From: Methanomicrobiales archaeon
GTDB lineage: Archaea; Halobacteriota; Methanomicrobia; Methanomicrobiales; JACTUA01
DNA length: 6,089 nt
Reading direction: 5' to 3'
Assembly: GCA_028678815.1 (NCBI GenBank)
Contig: JAJRCS010000229.1
Span: 1-6,089 of the forward strand
Part shown: positions 1 through 4,831 of the stretch, one piece after another
Layout: the number at the start of each line of letters is the position of its first letter
How positions within the stretch are numbered: the first letter of the stretch is position 1
Translations under genes and position numbers: made by a program
Notes under the pieces: model-generated
Databases searched by the model: none
The model's input: only the letters and a program-made list of their open reading frames with translations
Told to the model about the DNA's origin: nothing

Positions 1-121
1 AAGGCCTGAGAACAGTCCTTTTTCCAGTGTCGGGAAAAAAGGCCTGAGAACAGTCCTTTTTCCAGTGTCGGAAAAAAGGCCTGAGAACAGTCCTTTTTCC
101 AGTGTCGGAAAAAAGGCCTGA
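1..121. repeat. 37-38 bp tandem repeat array, 3 copies plus a fragment, open at left edge
   Basis: Units begin with AAGGCCTGAG at 1, 39 and 76, and a 9-base remnant (AAGGCCTGA) begins at 113 before the sequence diverges. The copies are identical except that the first has one extra G (GGG at 32-34 against GG at 70-71 and 107-108), which explains periods of 38 and then 37. Each unit ends in a potential hairpin: TTTTTCC at 19-25, 57-63 and 94-100 faces GGAAAAA across a 6-7 base AGTGTC(G) loop. Flanking CC and GG extend the stem to about 9 bp with one bulged A. There are no spacers, so this is not a CRISPR array. The array begins 37 bases beyond the end of the pirin frame and gives T6 runs on the minus strand and T5 runs on the plus strand, so it could end transcription from both sides. 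That role is inferred. The array may continue left of the window. Confidence 0.93.
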
Positions 122-158
122 ACGAATACCCGTTCCTATCCCACTCTTTTTCGCGCTC

Positions 159-1091
159 TCAGGTTCCCCCCGTCCGGGCACCGCGATATTTGATGAAGGT
201 GCCGTCCCGGTACTCCTGGAAGGCGACCCTCAGCTCCTCCTGCGTGTTCATGACGATGGGCCCGTACCAGGTGACGGGTTCCCCGATGGGTTTCCCCGAG
301 ATGAAGAGGAACCTCATCCCGTCCTCCCCCGCGGTGATCCTGACCTCATCGCCGCCGCCACCGTAGAGGATGACGTTCCCCGGCCCGACGGCCGCCTAGC
401 CCCCGAGGTCGAAGTACGGTCCCCCCTCGACGGGGAAGGAATACGGGTCCCTCCGTTCATCGAAGAAACCGGTCCCTGAGATGACGTAGGCAAAGACTGT
501 CCGCCCTTCGGCCTCGGCACGGGAGAACACCCCCCTCCCGGGGAGGGTCACGTCCAGGTACGTGGGACCGGTGACGATCTCCCTGACAGGCCCTGCAGTT
601 CCCTCCACGGCCCCGGCGATGACCCGTACCTGTGCCCCTCCCTCGAGGTCCAGGACAGGGATGTCCGCAGCCCCGATCCCCCGGTAACGGGGGTCCATCA
701 TCTTGCGGGAGGCGGGGAGGTTCGCCCAGAGCTGGAATCCCTGGAGCCGCCCGGACGTGTCCCCCCCGGGCATCTCCTGGTGAATGATCCCGCTCCCCGC
801 TGTCATCCACTGGATGTCGCCCTCCCCGATAACTCCCGCGTTCCCCATGCTGTCCCCGTGGGCGACCTTCCCGTGGAGAACGTAGGTGATGGTCTCGATT
901 CCCCGGTGGGGATGCCAGGGGAACCCCTTGAGGTAGTCCACCGGGTTACCGGAGGTGAAGTCATCCAGGAGGAGGAAGGGGTCGAGGGCCGGGACGTGCC
1001 GGTACCCGAAGGCACGGTTCAGCCTGACCCCGGCCCCCTCGATGGTGGGTACGCTCCTCAGCACTCTCCCGATACCCCGTATACGCCCCAT
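159..1091 (-). pseudogene. Pirin family protein (bicupin) interrupted by one in-frame TAG
   Basis: From ATG at 1091-1089 the frame encodes a pirin: the N-terminal cupin has FPWHPHRGIETITYVLHG near residues 57-74 and SGIIHQEMP at 100-108. The four metal ligands of the family are therefore present as His60, His62, His104 and Glu106. The C-terminal cupin begins near residue 175 (TGPTYLDVTLPGRGVF). At codon 232 (396-398) the frame meets TAG. It then continues without shift for 78 codons of typical pirin sequence, including RFLFISGKPIGEPVTWYGP and IVMNTQEELRVAFQEY and DGTFIKY, and stops at TGA 159-161. Total length would be 310 residues, normal for the family. The amber codon cuts the second cupin in half, so the 231-residue product is probably misfolded. 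Pirins are Fe-binding cupins, some with quercetinase activity; the role in archaea is unclear. A GGAGG site 8 bases upstream supports the start. The alternatives are a recent nonsense mutation, a sequencing error, or amber decoding. Confidence 0.85.
396..398 (-). other. In-frame amber (TAG) codon within the pirin frame
   Basis: Minus-strand TAG at codon 232 sits between ...YFDLGG and AAVGPGNVILYGGG. Both sides belong to the same pirin fold and the same frame. One base change from CAG (Gln), TGG (Trp), AAG (Lys) or GAG (Glu) would create it. Beginning one base after the TAG on the minus strand, CGGCC (394-390) and GGCCG (385-381) can form a 5-bp hairpin with a GTCG loop. This is short and could be chance in GC-rich sequence. 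Confidence 0.9.
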
Positions 1092-1099
1092 GCCAGGTT

Positions 1100-1104
1100 C
1101 CTCC
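1100..1104 (-). promoter_or_regulatory. Ribosome binding site of the pirin gene
   Basis: On the minus strand GGAGG lies 8 bases before ATG 1091-1089. It supports this start and shows that the translation signal of the gene is still intact despite the internal stop. Confidence 0.75.
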
Positions 1105-1106
1105 GG

Positions 1107-1133
1107 TCTCCTCTCTCCTCCCTCCCCCTCTTC
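1107..1133. other. 27-base polypyrimidine/polypurine tract in the divergent intergenic region
   Basis: The plus strand is all C and T from 1107 to 1133, hence all A and G on the minus strand just upstream of the pirin ribosome binding site. If the pirin transcript starts further upstream, the tract lies in its leader and carries several extra GGAGG-like cores. It could also be a promoter-proximal element. No clear TATA box for pirin is visible between here and 1250. Confidence 0.5.
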
Positions 1134-1170
1134 AAGCTTGTGACCGGGATGGCCTGGTGGCCGGCGGACC

Positions 1171-1256
1171 GGTTCCTGCTCCCGGGTTCCCGCTCCCCGG
1201 GGGTTCCTGCTGTCGCGGGTTCCCGCTTACGCGGATTCCCGCTTACGCGGGTATTC
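1171..1256. repeat. Degenerate 14-17 bp tandem repeats upstream of dapA
   Basis: Five head-to-tail units start at 1171, 1185, 1202, 1218 and 1234, with a 7-base remnant at 1250. The consensus is near GGTTCCCGCTTACGCG. The fourth and fifth units differ at one base only, while the first three are more diverged. Spacing is 14, 17, 16, 16 and 16. Adjacent units can form small hairpins, for example CCCGC (1238-1242) with GCGGG (1247-1251) around a TTAC loop. The array lies between two divergent genes and ends next to the AT-rich candidate promoter of dapA, so it may be a regulator-binding array or a leader structure of the pirin transcript. Slippage-driven repeat growth without function is equally possible. 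Confidence 0.75.
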
Positions 1257-1276
1257 GAAAACGATAAGAATAAGAG
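1252..1276 (+). promoter_or_regulatory. Candidate dapA promoter (AT-rich box A-like segment)
   Basis: This is the only AT-rich island in the 221-bp intergenic region: CGAAAACGATAAGAATAAGAG at about 1256-1276. A purine-rich BRE-like GAAAA precedes a weak TATA-like core. It lies about 40-55 bases before the GTG start, which would give a leader of roughly 20 bases carrying the ribosome binding site. The match to the archaeal TTTATATA consensus is poor. The complementary strand could also serve the divergent pirin gene. Confidence 0.35.
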
Positions 1277-1299
1277 AGGCGCTGGTAGAAGCTGCAGGC

Positions 1300-1308
1300 A
1301 GGTGAGGT
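1300..1308 (+). promoter_or_regulatory. Ribosome binding site deciding the GTG start of dapA
   Basis: AGGTGAGGT precedes GTG at 1313; GGTGA (1301-1305) ends 7 bases before it and matches the anti-Shine-Dalgarno end of archaeal 16S rRNA. No ATG lies between, and the family N-terminus (FEGVFPAIITPF) begins directly at this GTG, so the non-ATG start is well supported. Confidence 0.75.
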
Positions 1309-1312
1309 AGCA

Positions 1313-2188
1313 GTGTTCGAGGGTGTCTTTCCAGCCATCATCACGCCCTTCCAGAAGGGATCCCGGCCGGATCTCGACCTGGAAGGATTGCGGGCAAATG
1401 TGGCATGGCTCGTAGAACAGGGCATTCATGGCATCGTCCCCTGCGGCTCGACGGGCGAGTCCGCGACCATGTCCCACAAGGAGCACGAGAAGGTCGTCGA
1501 GGAGACCGTTGACGTGGTGAACGGGAAGATCCCGGTCCTCGCCGGGACCGGTTCCAACAATACCGAGGAGGCCGTCCTCCTCACCAAGGCAGCAAAGAAC
1601 ATCGGGGCCGACGGGGTCCTCGTCATCTCCCCGTACTACAACAAGCCGAACAAGTCGGGCCTGAAGAAGCACTACACGAAGATCGCGGACCTGGACATCC
1701 CGGTCGTCATGTACAACGTCCCCGGGAGGACCGGCCAGAACCTCGAGGTGGACCTCGTGAAGGACCTCGCGAAGCACCCGAACATCGTCGGGATCAAGGA
1801 GGCCTCGGGGAACCTCTTCCAGATGTGGCAGATCATCGAGGGTACCCGGGACGAGAACTTCCGGGTCATCTCCGGCGACGACAACATGACCCTGCCCCTC
1901 CTCCAGCTGGGGGGGGTCGGGGTCATCTCGGTCGCCGCGAACGTGGAGCCGAAGCTCATGGTGGAGATGTACGAGGCCTTCAGGAAAGGGAACCTTACCC
2001 GTGCCCGGGAGGTAAACGAGAAGCTTGGGCCGCTCTACAAAGACCTCTTCATCGACACGAATCCCATCCCCGTGAAGAAGGCGGTCGGCCTCCGGGGCAT
2101 GGCCGCCGGGCCGGTCCGGCTGCCCCTGGACGACCTGGACGCGGACAAGACCGCGAAGCTCGCAAAGACCCTCGCGCTCTACCGGTGA
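1313..2188 (+). CDS. dapA: 4-hydroxy-tetrahydrodipicolinate synthase
   Basis: This is a cytoplasmic class I aldolase-type enzyme that condenses pyruvate with L-aspartate 4-semialdehyde, the committed step of the diaminopimelate/lysine route. The 291-residue (beta/alpha)8 barrel is full length for the family (about 290). Visible landmarks are the substrate loop GSTGES at 45-50, SPYYNKP at 106-112 with Tyr109, YNVPGRTG at 134-141 with Tyr134 and Arg139, and GIKEASGN at 160-167 with Lys162 as the Schiff-base lysine. These correspond to the E. coli Thr44/Thr45, Tyr107, Tyr133, Arg138 and Lys161 set. The start is GTG with a good ribosome binding site. dapB follows after 13 bases, so the two are surely co-transcribed. 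Related lyases (KDG aldolase, N-acetylneuraminate lyase) are less likely given the full DHDPS motif set and the dapB neighbour. Confidence 0.97.
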   Translation: MFEGVFPAIITPFQKGSRPDLDLEGLRANVAWLVEQGIHGIVPCGSTGESATMSHKEHEKVVEETVDVVNGKIPVLAGTGSNNTEEAVLLTKAAKNIGADGVLVISPYYNKPNKSGLKKHYTKIADLDIPVVMYNVPGRTGQNLEVDLVKDLAKHPNIVGIKEASGNLFQMWQIIEGTRDENFRVISGDDNMTLPLLQLGGVGVISVAANVEPKLMVEMYEAFRKGNLTRAREVNEKLGPLYKDLFIDTNPIPVKKAVGLRGMAAGPVRLPLDDLDADKTAKLAKTLALYR

Positions 2189-2201
2189 CGGGGGAGAGAC
2201 G

Positions 2202-2969
2202 ATGCTCAAGGTTGTCGTCTGCGGGGCACTGGGCCGCATGGGCGGCACGGTGGCGAAGCTCGTGAGCGAGGCATCGGACCTGGAGCTCGTGGGCGGCGTG
2301 GACGTCCGGGCAGGGACCGTCCTCGGGAAGGAGGTGGTCCCGGCCGACCAGATCGACCGGTTCCTCGCGGAGAAGAAGCCGGACATCCTCGTGGACTTCA
2401 CCGTCGCCGCTGCGGCCGTGGAGAACGTGAAGGCCGCGGCCCGGCACCAGGTCGCCGCGGTGGTGGGCACCACCGGTCTCACCCCGAAGCAGCGGGAGGA
2501 GATGAAGCGGGCCGCGGAGGCCTCGGTCCCCGCGGTCATTACGAGCAACTTTTCCGTCGGGGTAAACATCTTCTGGTTCCTCGTCCGGGAGGCGGCGAAG
2601 AAGCTCGGGGACTATGACATCGAGGTCCTGGAGGCCCACCACCGGAACAAGAAGGATGCCCCCAGCGGGACCGCAAAGACCATCCTCGAGATCCTGGATG
2701 CCGAGGTCGGGGCGAGGCCGAAGCTCTATGGCCGCGAGGGGATGATGGAGCGGGGCAAGGAGATCGGGGTCCACGTCATCCGGGGCGGGGACATCGTGGG
2801 CGAGCACACGGTGCTCTTCGCCGGAAACCAGGAGTGCATCGAGCTCTCTCACCGGGCCCAGGACCGGTCGGTCTTTGCCATGGGGGCCCTCCGGGCAGTC
2901 CGGTGGGTGAAGGGGAAGCAGCCGGGAGTCTACACCATGGCTGACGTCCTGAACCTCCACCCGAAGTGA
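2202..2969 (+). CDS. dapB: 4-hydroxy-tetrahydrodipicolinate reductase
   Basis: It reduces the DapA product to tetrahydrodipicolinate with NAD(P)H in the cytoplasm. The 255 residues match the usual family length. The N-terminal Rossmann fold shows GALGRMG at 8-14; the central part has VVGTTGL at 87-93 and SNFSVGVN at 115-122. The catalytic segment [15 protein letters not shown] at 144-158 contains His146, His147 and Lys150, equivalent to E. coli His159, His160 and Lys163. The C-terminus returns to the Rossmann side with MGALRAVRW. The ATG follows the dapA stop by 13 bases, with a GGGGGAGAG purine run just ahead as ribosome binding site. It ends at TGA and is followed by two hairpins, which suggests the dapAB unit ends here. 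Confidence 0.97.
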   Translation: MLKVVVCGALGRMGGTVAKLVSEASDLELVGGVDVRAGTVLGKEVVPADQIDRFLAEKKPDILVDFTVAAAAVENVKAAARHQVAAVVGTTGLTPKQREEMKRAAEASVPAVITSNFSVGVNIFWFLVREAAKKLGDYDIEVLEAHHRNKKDAPSGTAKTILEILDAEVGARPKLYGREGMMERGKEIGVHVIRGGDIVGEHTVLFAGNQECIELSHRAQDRSVFAMGALRAVRWVKGKQPGVYTMADVLNLHPK

Positions 2970-2987
2970 TCCGTCCCGGGGGAATTC

Positions 2988-3025
2988 GCACCTTCGGTGC
3001 TCAAATCACCCCCCTGTTTGGGGGG
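2988..3025 (+). terminator. Double hairpin after dapB, possible terminator
   Basis: GCACC (2988-2992) pairs with GGTGC (2996-3000) around a TTC loop. Nine bases further on, C6 (3009-3014) pairs with G6 (3020-3025) around a TGTTT loop. No T-run follows directly; the nearest is T6 at 3050-3055. Archaeal termination often relies on T-tracts rather than hairpins, so the T6 may be the true signal or the hairpins may only stabilise the dapAB 3' end. Confidence 0.45.
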
Positions 3026-3033
3026 CTGAATAT

Positions 3034-3048
3034 CGAAACCTATTAAAC
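3034..3048 (+). promoter_or_regulatory. Candidate ferredoxin promoter (BRE and box A-like)
   Basis: CGAAACCTATTAAAC has a BRE-like purine segment followed by an AT-rich core (CTATTAAA), centred about 30 bases before the ferredoxin ATG at 3073. With usual archaeal spacing of about 25 bases from box A to the start site, the transcript would begin within a few bases of the ATG. Only a weak AGGT (3063-3066) is seen as ribosome binding site, consistent with a very short leader. Confidence 0.5.
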
Positions 3049-3072
3049 CTTTTTTCCCGAATAGGTACGAGA

Positions 3073-3252
3073 ATGCCAGCAGCAGTGGAATCTGATCTCT
3101 GTGTCGGTTGCGAGACCTGCGTGGATGAGTGCCCGGCCGAGGCCATCACCATGGAGGACGGGATCGCGAAGGTAAACAAGGAGAAGTGCACCGAGTGCAA
3201 GACCTGCGTGGACATCTGCCCGTCAGCTGCCATCCACGTGAACGGAACCTGA
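3073..3252 (+). CDS. 2[4Fe-4S] ferredoxin, 59 residues
   Basis: This small soluble electron carrier has two complete cluster motifs of the form CxxCxxCxxxCP: Cys10, 13, 16 and 20, and Cys39, 42, 45 and 49. The two halves are a clear internal duplication ([16 protein letters not shown] against [16 protein letters not shown]), as in clostridial-type ferredoxins. Length is at the short end for the family, with no extra domain, no membrane segment and no NIL domain. The N-terminus [10 protein letters not shown] reads straight into the first motif, fixing the start. It lies between dapB and asd on the same strand, with its own promoter-like sequence. The redox partner is not visible. In methanogens such ferredoxins serve many low-potential reactions; a link to aspartate-semialdehyde-dependent sulfur assimilation is only a guess from position. 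Confidence 0.95.
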   Translation: MPAAVESDLCVGCETCVDECPAEAITMEDGIAKVNKEKCTECKTCVDICPSAAIHVNGT

Positions 3253-3296
3253 TCCCCCGGGCAGCCTGAGTTCCCTGCAGGAAGGCCGGGCGAAGG

Positions 3297-3313
3297 GCAC
3301 CGGGATCCGGTGC
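3297..3313 (+). terminator. Perfect 7-bp hairpin downstream of the ferredoxin
   Basis: GCACCGG (3297-3303) and CCGGTGC (3307-3313) form a perfect stem with a GAT loop, 44 bases after the ferredoxin stop. No T-run follows immediately. It may mark the 3' end of the ferredoxin transcript; the role is inferred from position only. Confidence 0.35.
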
Positions 3314-3364
3314 TGTGACGGGTGCCGGACAGCATGGGGCGGAAATCTCTCATTTCTCAGGTAT

Positions 3365-3382
3365 AAACCAAATCTTTTATTG
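3365..3382 (+). promoter_or_regulatory. Candidate asd promoter
   Basis: The AT-rich stretch AAACCAAATCTTTTATTG has a BRE-like ACCAAA and a TTTTATT core at about 3375-3381, some 30 bases before ATG 3409. A second AT-rich core, GGTATAAACC, lies just upstream at 3360-3369. No Shine-Dalgarno sequence precedes the asd ATG, so a start site about 25 bases after box A would yield a nearly leaderless mRNA. Confidence 0.5.
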
Positions 3383-3408
3383 ATGGACAGGCGCAAGCAT
3401 TTTGTGCC

Positions 3409-4425
3409 ATGATCAAGGTCGGAGTTCTCGGAGCCACCGGAGCTGTCGGCCAGCGGTTCGTCCAGCTGCTTGCCGACCATCCCTGGTTCGATCTCGTCAC
3501 CCTCGCGGCCTCGGAGAGGAGTGCGGGGAAGAAGTACGGGGACGTGGTGAACTGGAAACTCGATGCCCCCTTCCCCGAGAAGGTGAGGAACATCAGGGTG
3601 ACCCCGACCACGGTGAAGGGTACGAAGGGGGTGGAGCTGGTCTTCTCGGCCCTCCCTGCCGAGATAGCGGGAGAGGTCGAGGACGACTTCTCCCGGGCCG
3701 GGGTCGCGGTCTGCAGCAATGCCCGCTCCCACCGGATGGAACCCGACATCCCCCTGGTCATCCCCGAGGTGAACCCCGACCACCTCGGCCTCATCGACGT
3801 CCAGCGGGACGCGGGCCGGGACGGGTTCATCGTCACGAACCCGAACTGCTCCACCATCATGCTCTGCGTCGCCCTCGAGCCCCTGAGGGGCCTGGGTTTC
3901 AGGGACGTCCGGGTGGCCACCATGCAGGCCATCTCGGGGGCGGGCTTCTCGGGCGTCGCGGCCATGGACATCTATGACAACATCGTCCCCTACATCGGCC
4001 AGGAGGAGGAGAAGATGGAGACCGAGACCCTGAAGATCATGGGGACCCTCAGGGGCGGGAAGGTGAAGGACGCCCCCTTCACGGTGAGCGCGAGCTGCCA
4101 CCGGGTCCCGGTCATCGACGGCCACACCCTCGCGATCTGGCTGGACACGAAGGCGAGCGTGGAGGAGGTGAAGGAGGCCTTCCGGAAGTACAAACCCCCC
4201 TTCAAGGGTCTCCCCACCCAGCCGGAGAAGTCCGTCCAGCTCTTCGAGGAGGAGAACCGGCCCCAGCCCCGGCTCGACCGGATGCGGGGCGGGGGAATGA
4301 CCGTCTCCATCGGGAGAGTCCGGCCGGGCCTGCGCTTCATCGCCCTCGGCCACAACACCATCAGGGGAGCGGCAGGGGCTTCCGTGATGAACGCAGAACT
4401 GATCCGCACCAGGAAGTACCTCTGA
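3409..4425 (+). CDS. asd: Aspartate-semialdehyde dehydrogenase, archaeal/fungal type
   Basis: It reduces L-aspartyl 4-phosphate to L-aspartate 4-semialdehyde with NADPH, the branch point to lysine, threonine, methionine and isoleucine; its product is the DapA substrate. The 338-residue protein has an N-terminal Rossmann motif GATGAVGQ at 8-15, SALPAE at 80-85, and SNARSHRMEPDIPLVIPEVN at 103-122. The active-site TNPNCST at 143-149 has nucleophile Cys147, and CHRVPVIDGHT at 230-240 supplies the catalytic His239. Length and the RVPVIDGH form place it in the archaeal/fungal group rather than the longer-studied Gram-negative group. It starts with ATG without a visible ribosome binding site. Alba follows 23 bases after the TGA, suggesting a two-gene operon. 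Confidence 0.97.
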   Translation: MIKVGVLGATGAVGQRFVQLLADHPWFDLVTLAASERSAGKKYGDVVNWKLDAPFPEKVRNIRVTPTTVKGTKGVELVFSALPAEIAGEVEDDFSRAGVAVCSNARSHRMEPDIPLVIPEVNPDHLGLIDVQRDAGRDGFIVTNPNCSTIMLCVALEPLRGLGFRDVRVATMQAISGAGFSGVAAMDIYDNIVPYIGQEEEKMETETLKIMGTLRGGKVKDAPFTVSASCHRVPVIDGHTLAIWLDTKASVEEVKEAFRKYKPPFKGLPTQPEKSVQLFEEENRPQPRLDRMRGGGMTVSIGRVRPGLRFIALGHNTIRGAAGASVMNAELIRTRKYL

Positions 4426-4435
4426 ATACCTGAAA

Positions 4436-4441
4436 GGGAGG
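4436..4441 (+). promoter_or_regulatory. Ribosome binding site of the Alba gene
   Basis: GGGAGG ends 7 bases before ATG 4449, a strong site that contrasts with the missing site of asd just upstream. Strong internal translation initiation would allow high Alba output from a shared mRNA. Confidence 0.8.
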
Positions 4442-4448
4442 AACAGCC

Positions 4449-4724
4449 ATGCTCAAGGACAACACAGTGTTCGTCGGTAACAAGCCAGTCATGAACTACG
4501 TGCTCGCAGTGGTGACCCAGTTCAACAACGGTGCAGACGAGGTGGCCATCAAGGCCCGGGGGAAGGCCATCTCCCGGGCGGTGGACACCGCCGAGATCGC
4601 CCTCAACCGGTTCCTGGATAACGTGGCAAAGAAGGAGATCATCACCTCCACCGAGGTGATCGACACCGACAGCGGGAAGACCAACGTCTCCTCCATCGAG
4701 ATCATCCTCACCCAGAAGAAGTAG
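4449..4724 (+). CDS. albA: DNA/RNA-binding protein Alba
   Basis: This is an abundant archaeal chromatin and RNA-binding protein that works as a dimer. The 91 residues are a full Alba domain: [17 protein letters not shown] at 6-22 contains the conserved KPVMNYV with Lys12, at the position of the acetylated lysine region of Sulfolobus Alba. [17 protein letters not shown] at 34-50 is the family's central helix, followed by the beta-hairpin arm and IEIILTQKK at the end. It lacks the Sulfolobus-type second consecutive lysine before the VMNYV segment. The gene ends with TAG, the only amber terminator among complete genes here. Reading through would add 34 codons to TAA at 4827-4829 with no Alba-like content, so TAG is a real stop. 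It probably shares an mRNA with asd. Confidence 0.97.
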   Translation: MLKDNTVFVGNKPVMNYVLAVVTQFNNGADEVAIKARGKAISRAVDTAEIALNRFLDNVAKKEIITSTEVIDTDSGKTNVSSIEIILTQKK

Positions 4725-4739
4725 CGGGCGGCTGCCCGC
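4724..4739 (+). terminator. GC hairpin starting at the Alba stop codon
   Basis: GCGGGC (4724-4729, including the last base of the stop codon) pairs with GCCCGC (4734-4739) around a GGCT loop. It is followed by a C-rich stretch without a T-run. It may define the 3' end of the asd-Alba mRNA; in this GC-rich sequence chance is also possible. Confidence 0.35.
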
Positions 4740-4831
4740 CTTCCCGCCCCATCCCTGCGAGGAGGGTGCGATCCAGCCATGCCCGGGCTGCAAGGCCTGA
4801 TAACCTCCGCTGATCCAAGGATAGGATAAGC

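Noticed and set aside
1..121. CRISPR array from regularly spaced repeats at the left edge
   Set aside because: The units abut directly with no unique spacers; the whole 37-38 bp period is repeated, so it is a plain tandem array.
102..479. Plus-strand 125-codon frame near the left edge
   Set aside because: It starts inside the tandem repeat and is antisense to the conserved C-terminal half of the pirin frame, which better explains the conservation.
396..1091. A complete short pirin of 231 residues
   Set aside because: The stop falls inside the second cupin and the conserved pirin C-terminus follows in the same frame down to 159, so 231 residues is not the natural end of the gene.
1171..1256. 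Transposon end or MITE in the pirin/dapA gap
   Set aside because: There are no terminal inverted repeats or target-site duplication, only head-to-tail short units.
1058..2569. Long minus-strand open frame (503 codons) across dapA and part of dapB
   Set aside because: It is antisense to two genes with complete catalytic motifs, spans the intergenic repeats, and is low-complexity in Arg, Pro, Gly, Asp and Leu with no recognisable domain; long antisense frames are expected in GC-rich coding DNA.
2981..3026. Riboswitch (for example lysine type) in the dapB-ferredoxin gap
   Set aside because: Only two short simple hairpins are present in a gap of about 100 bases; there is no multi-helix junction, and lysine riboswitches are bacterial.
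3223..4353. Minus-strand frame of 376 codons opposite asd
   Set aside because: asd carries the full active site on the plus strand; the antisense product is Asp/Gly/His/Leu-rich low-complexity sequence.
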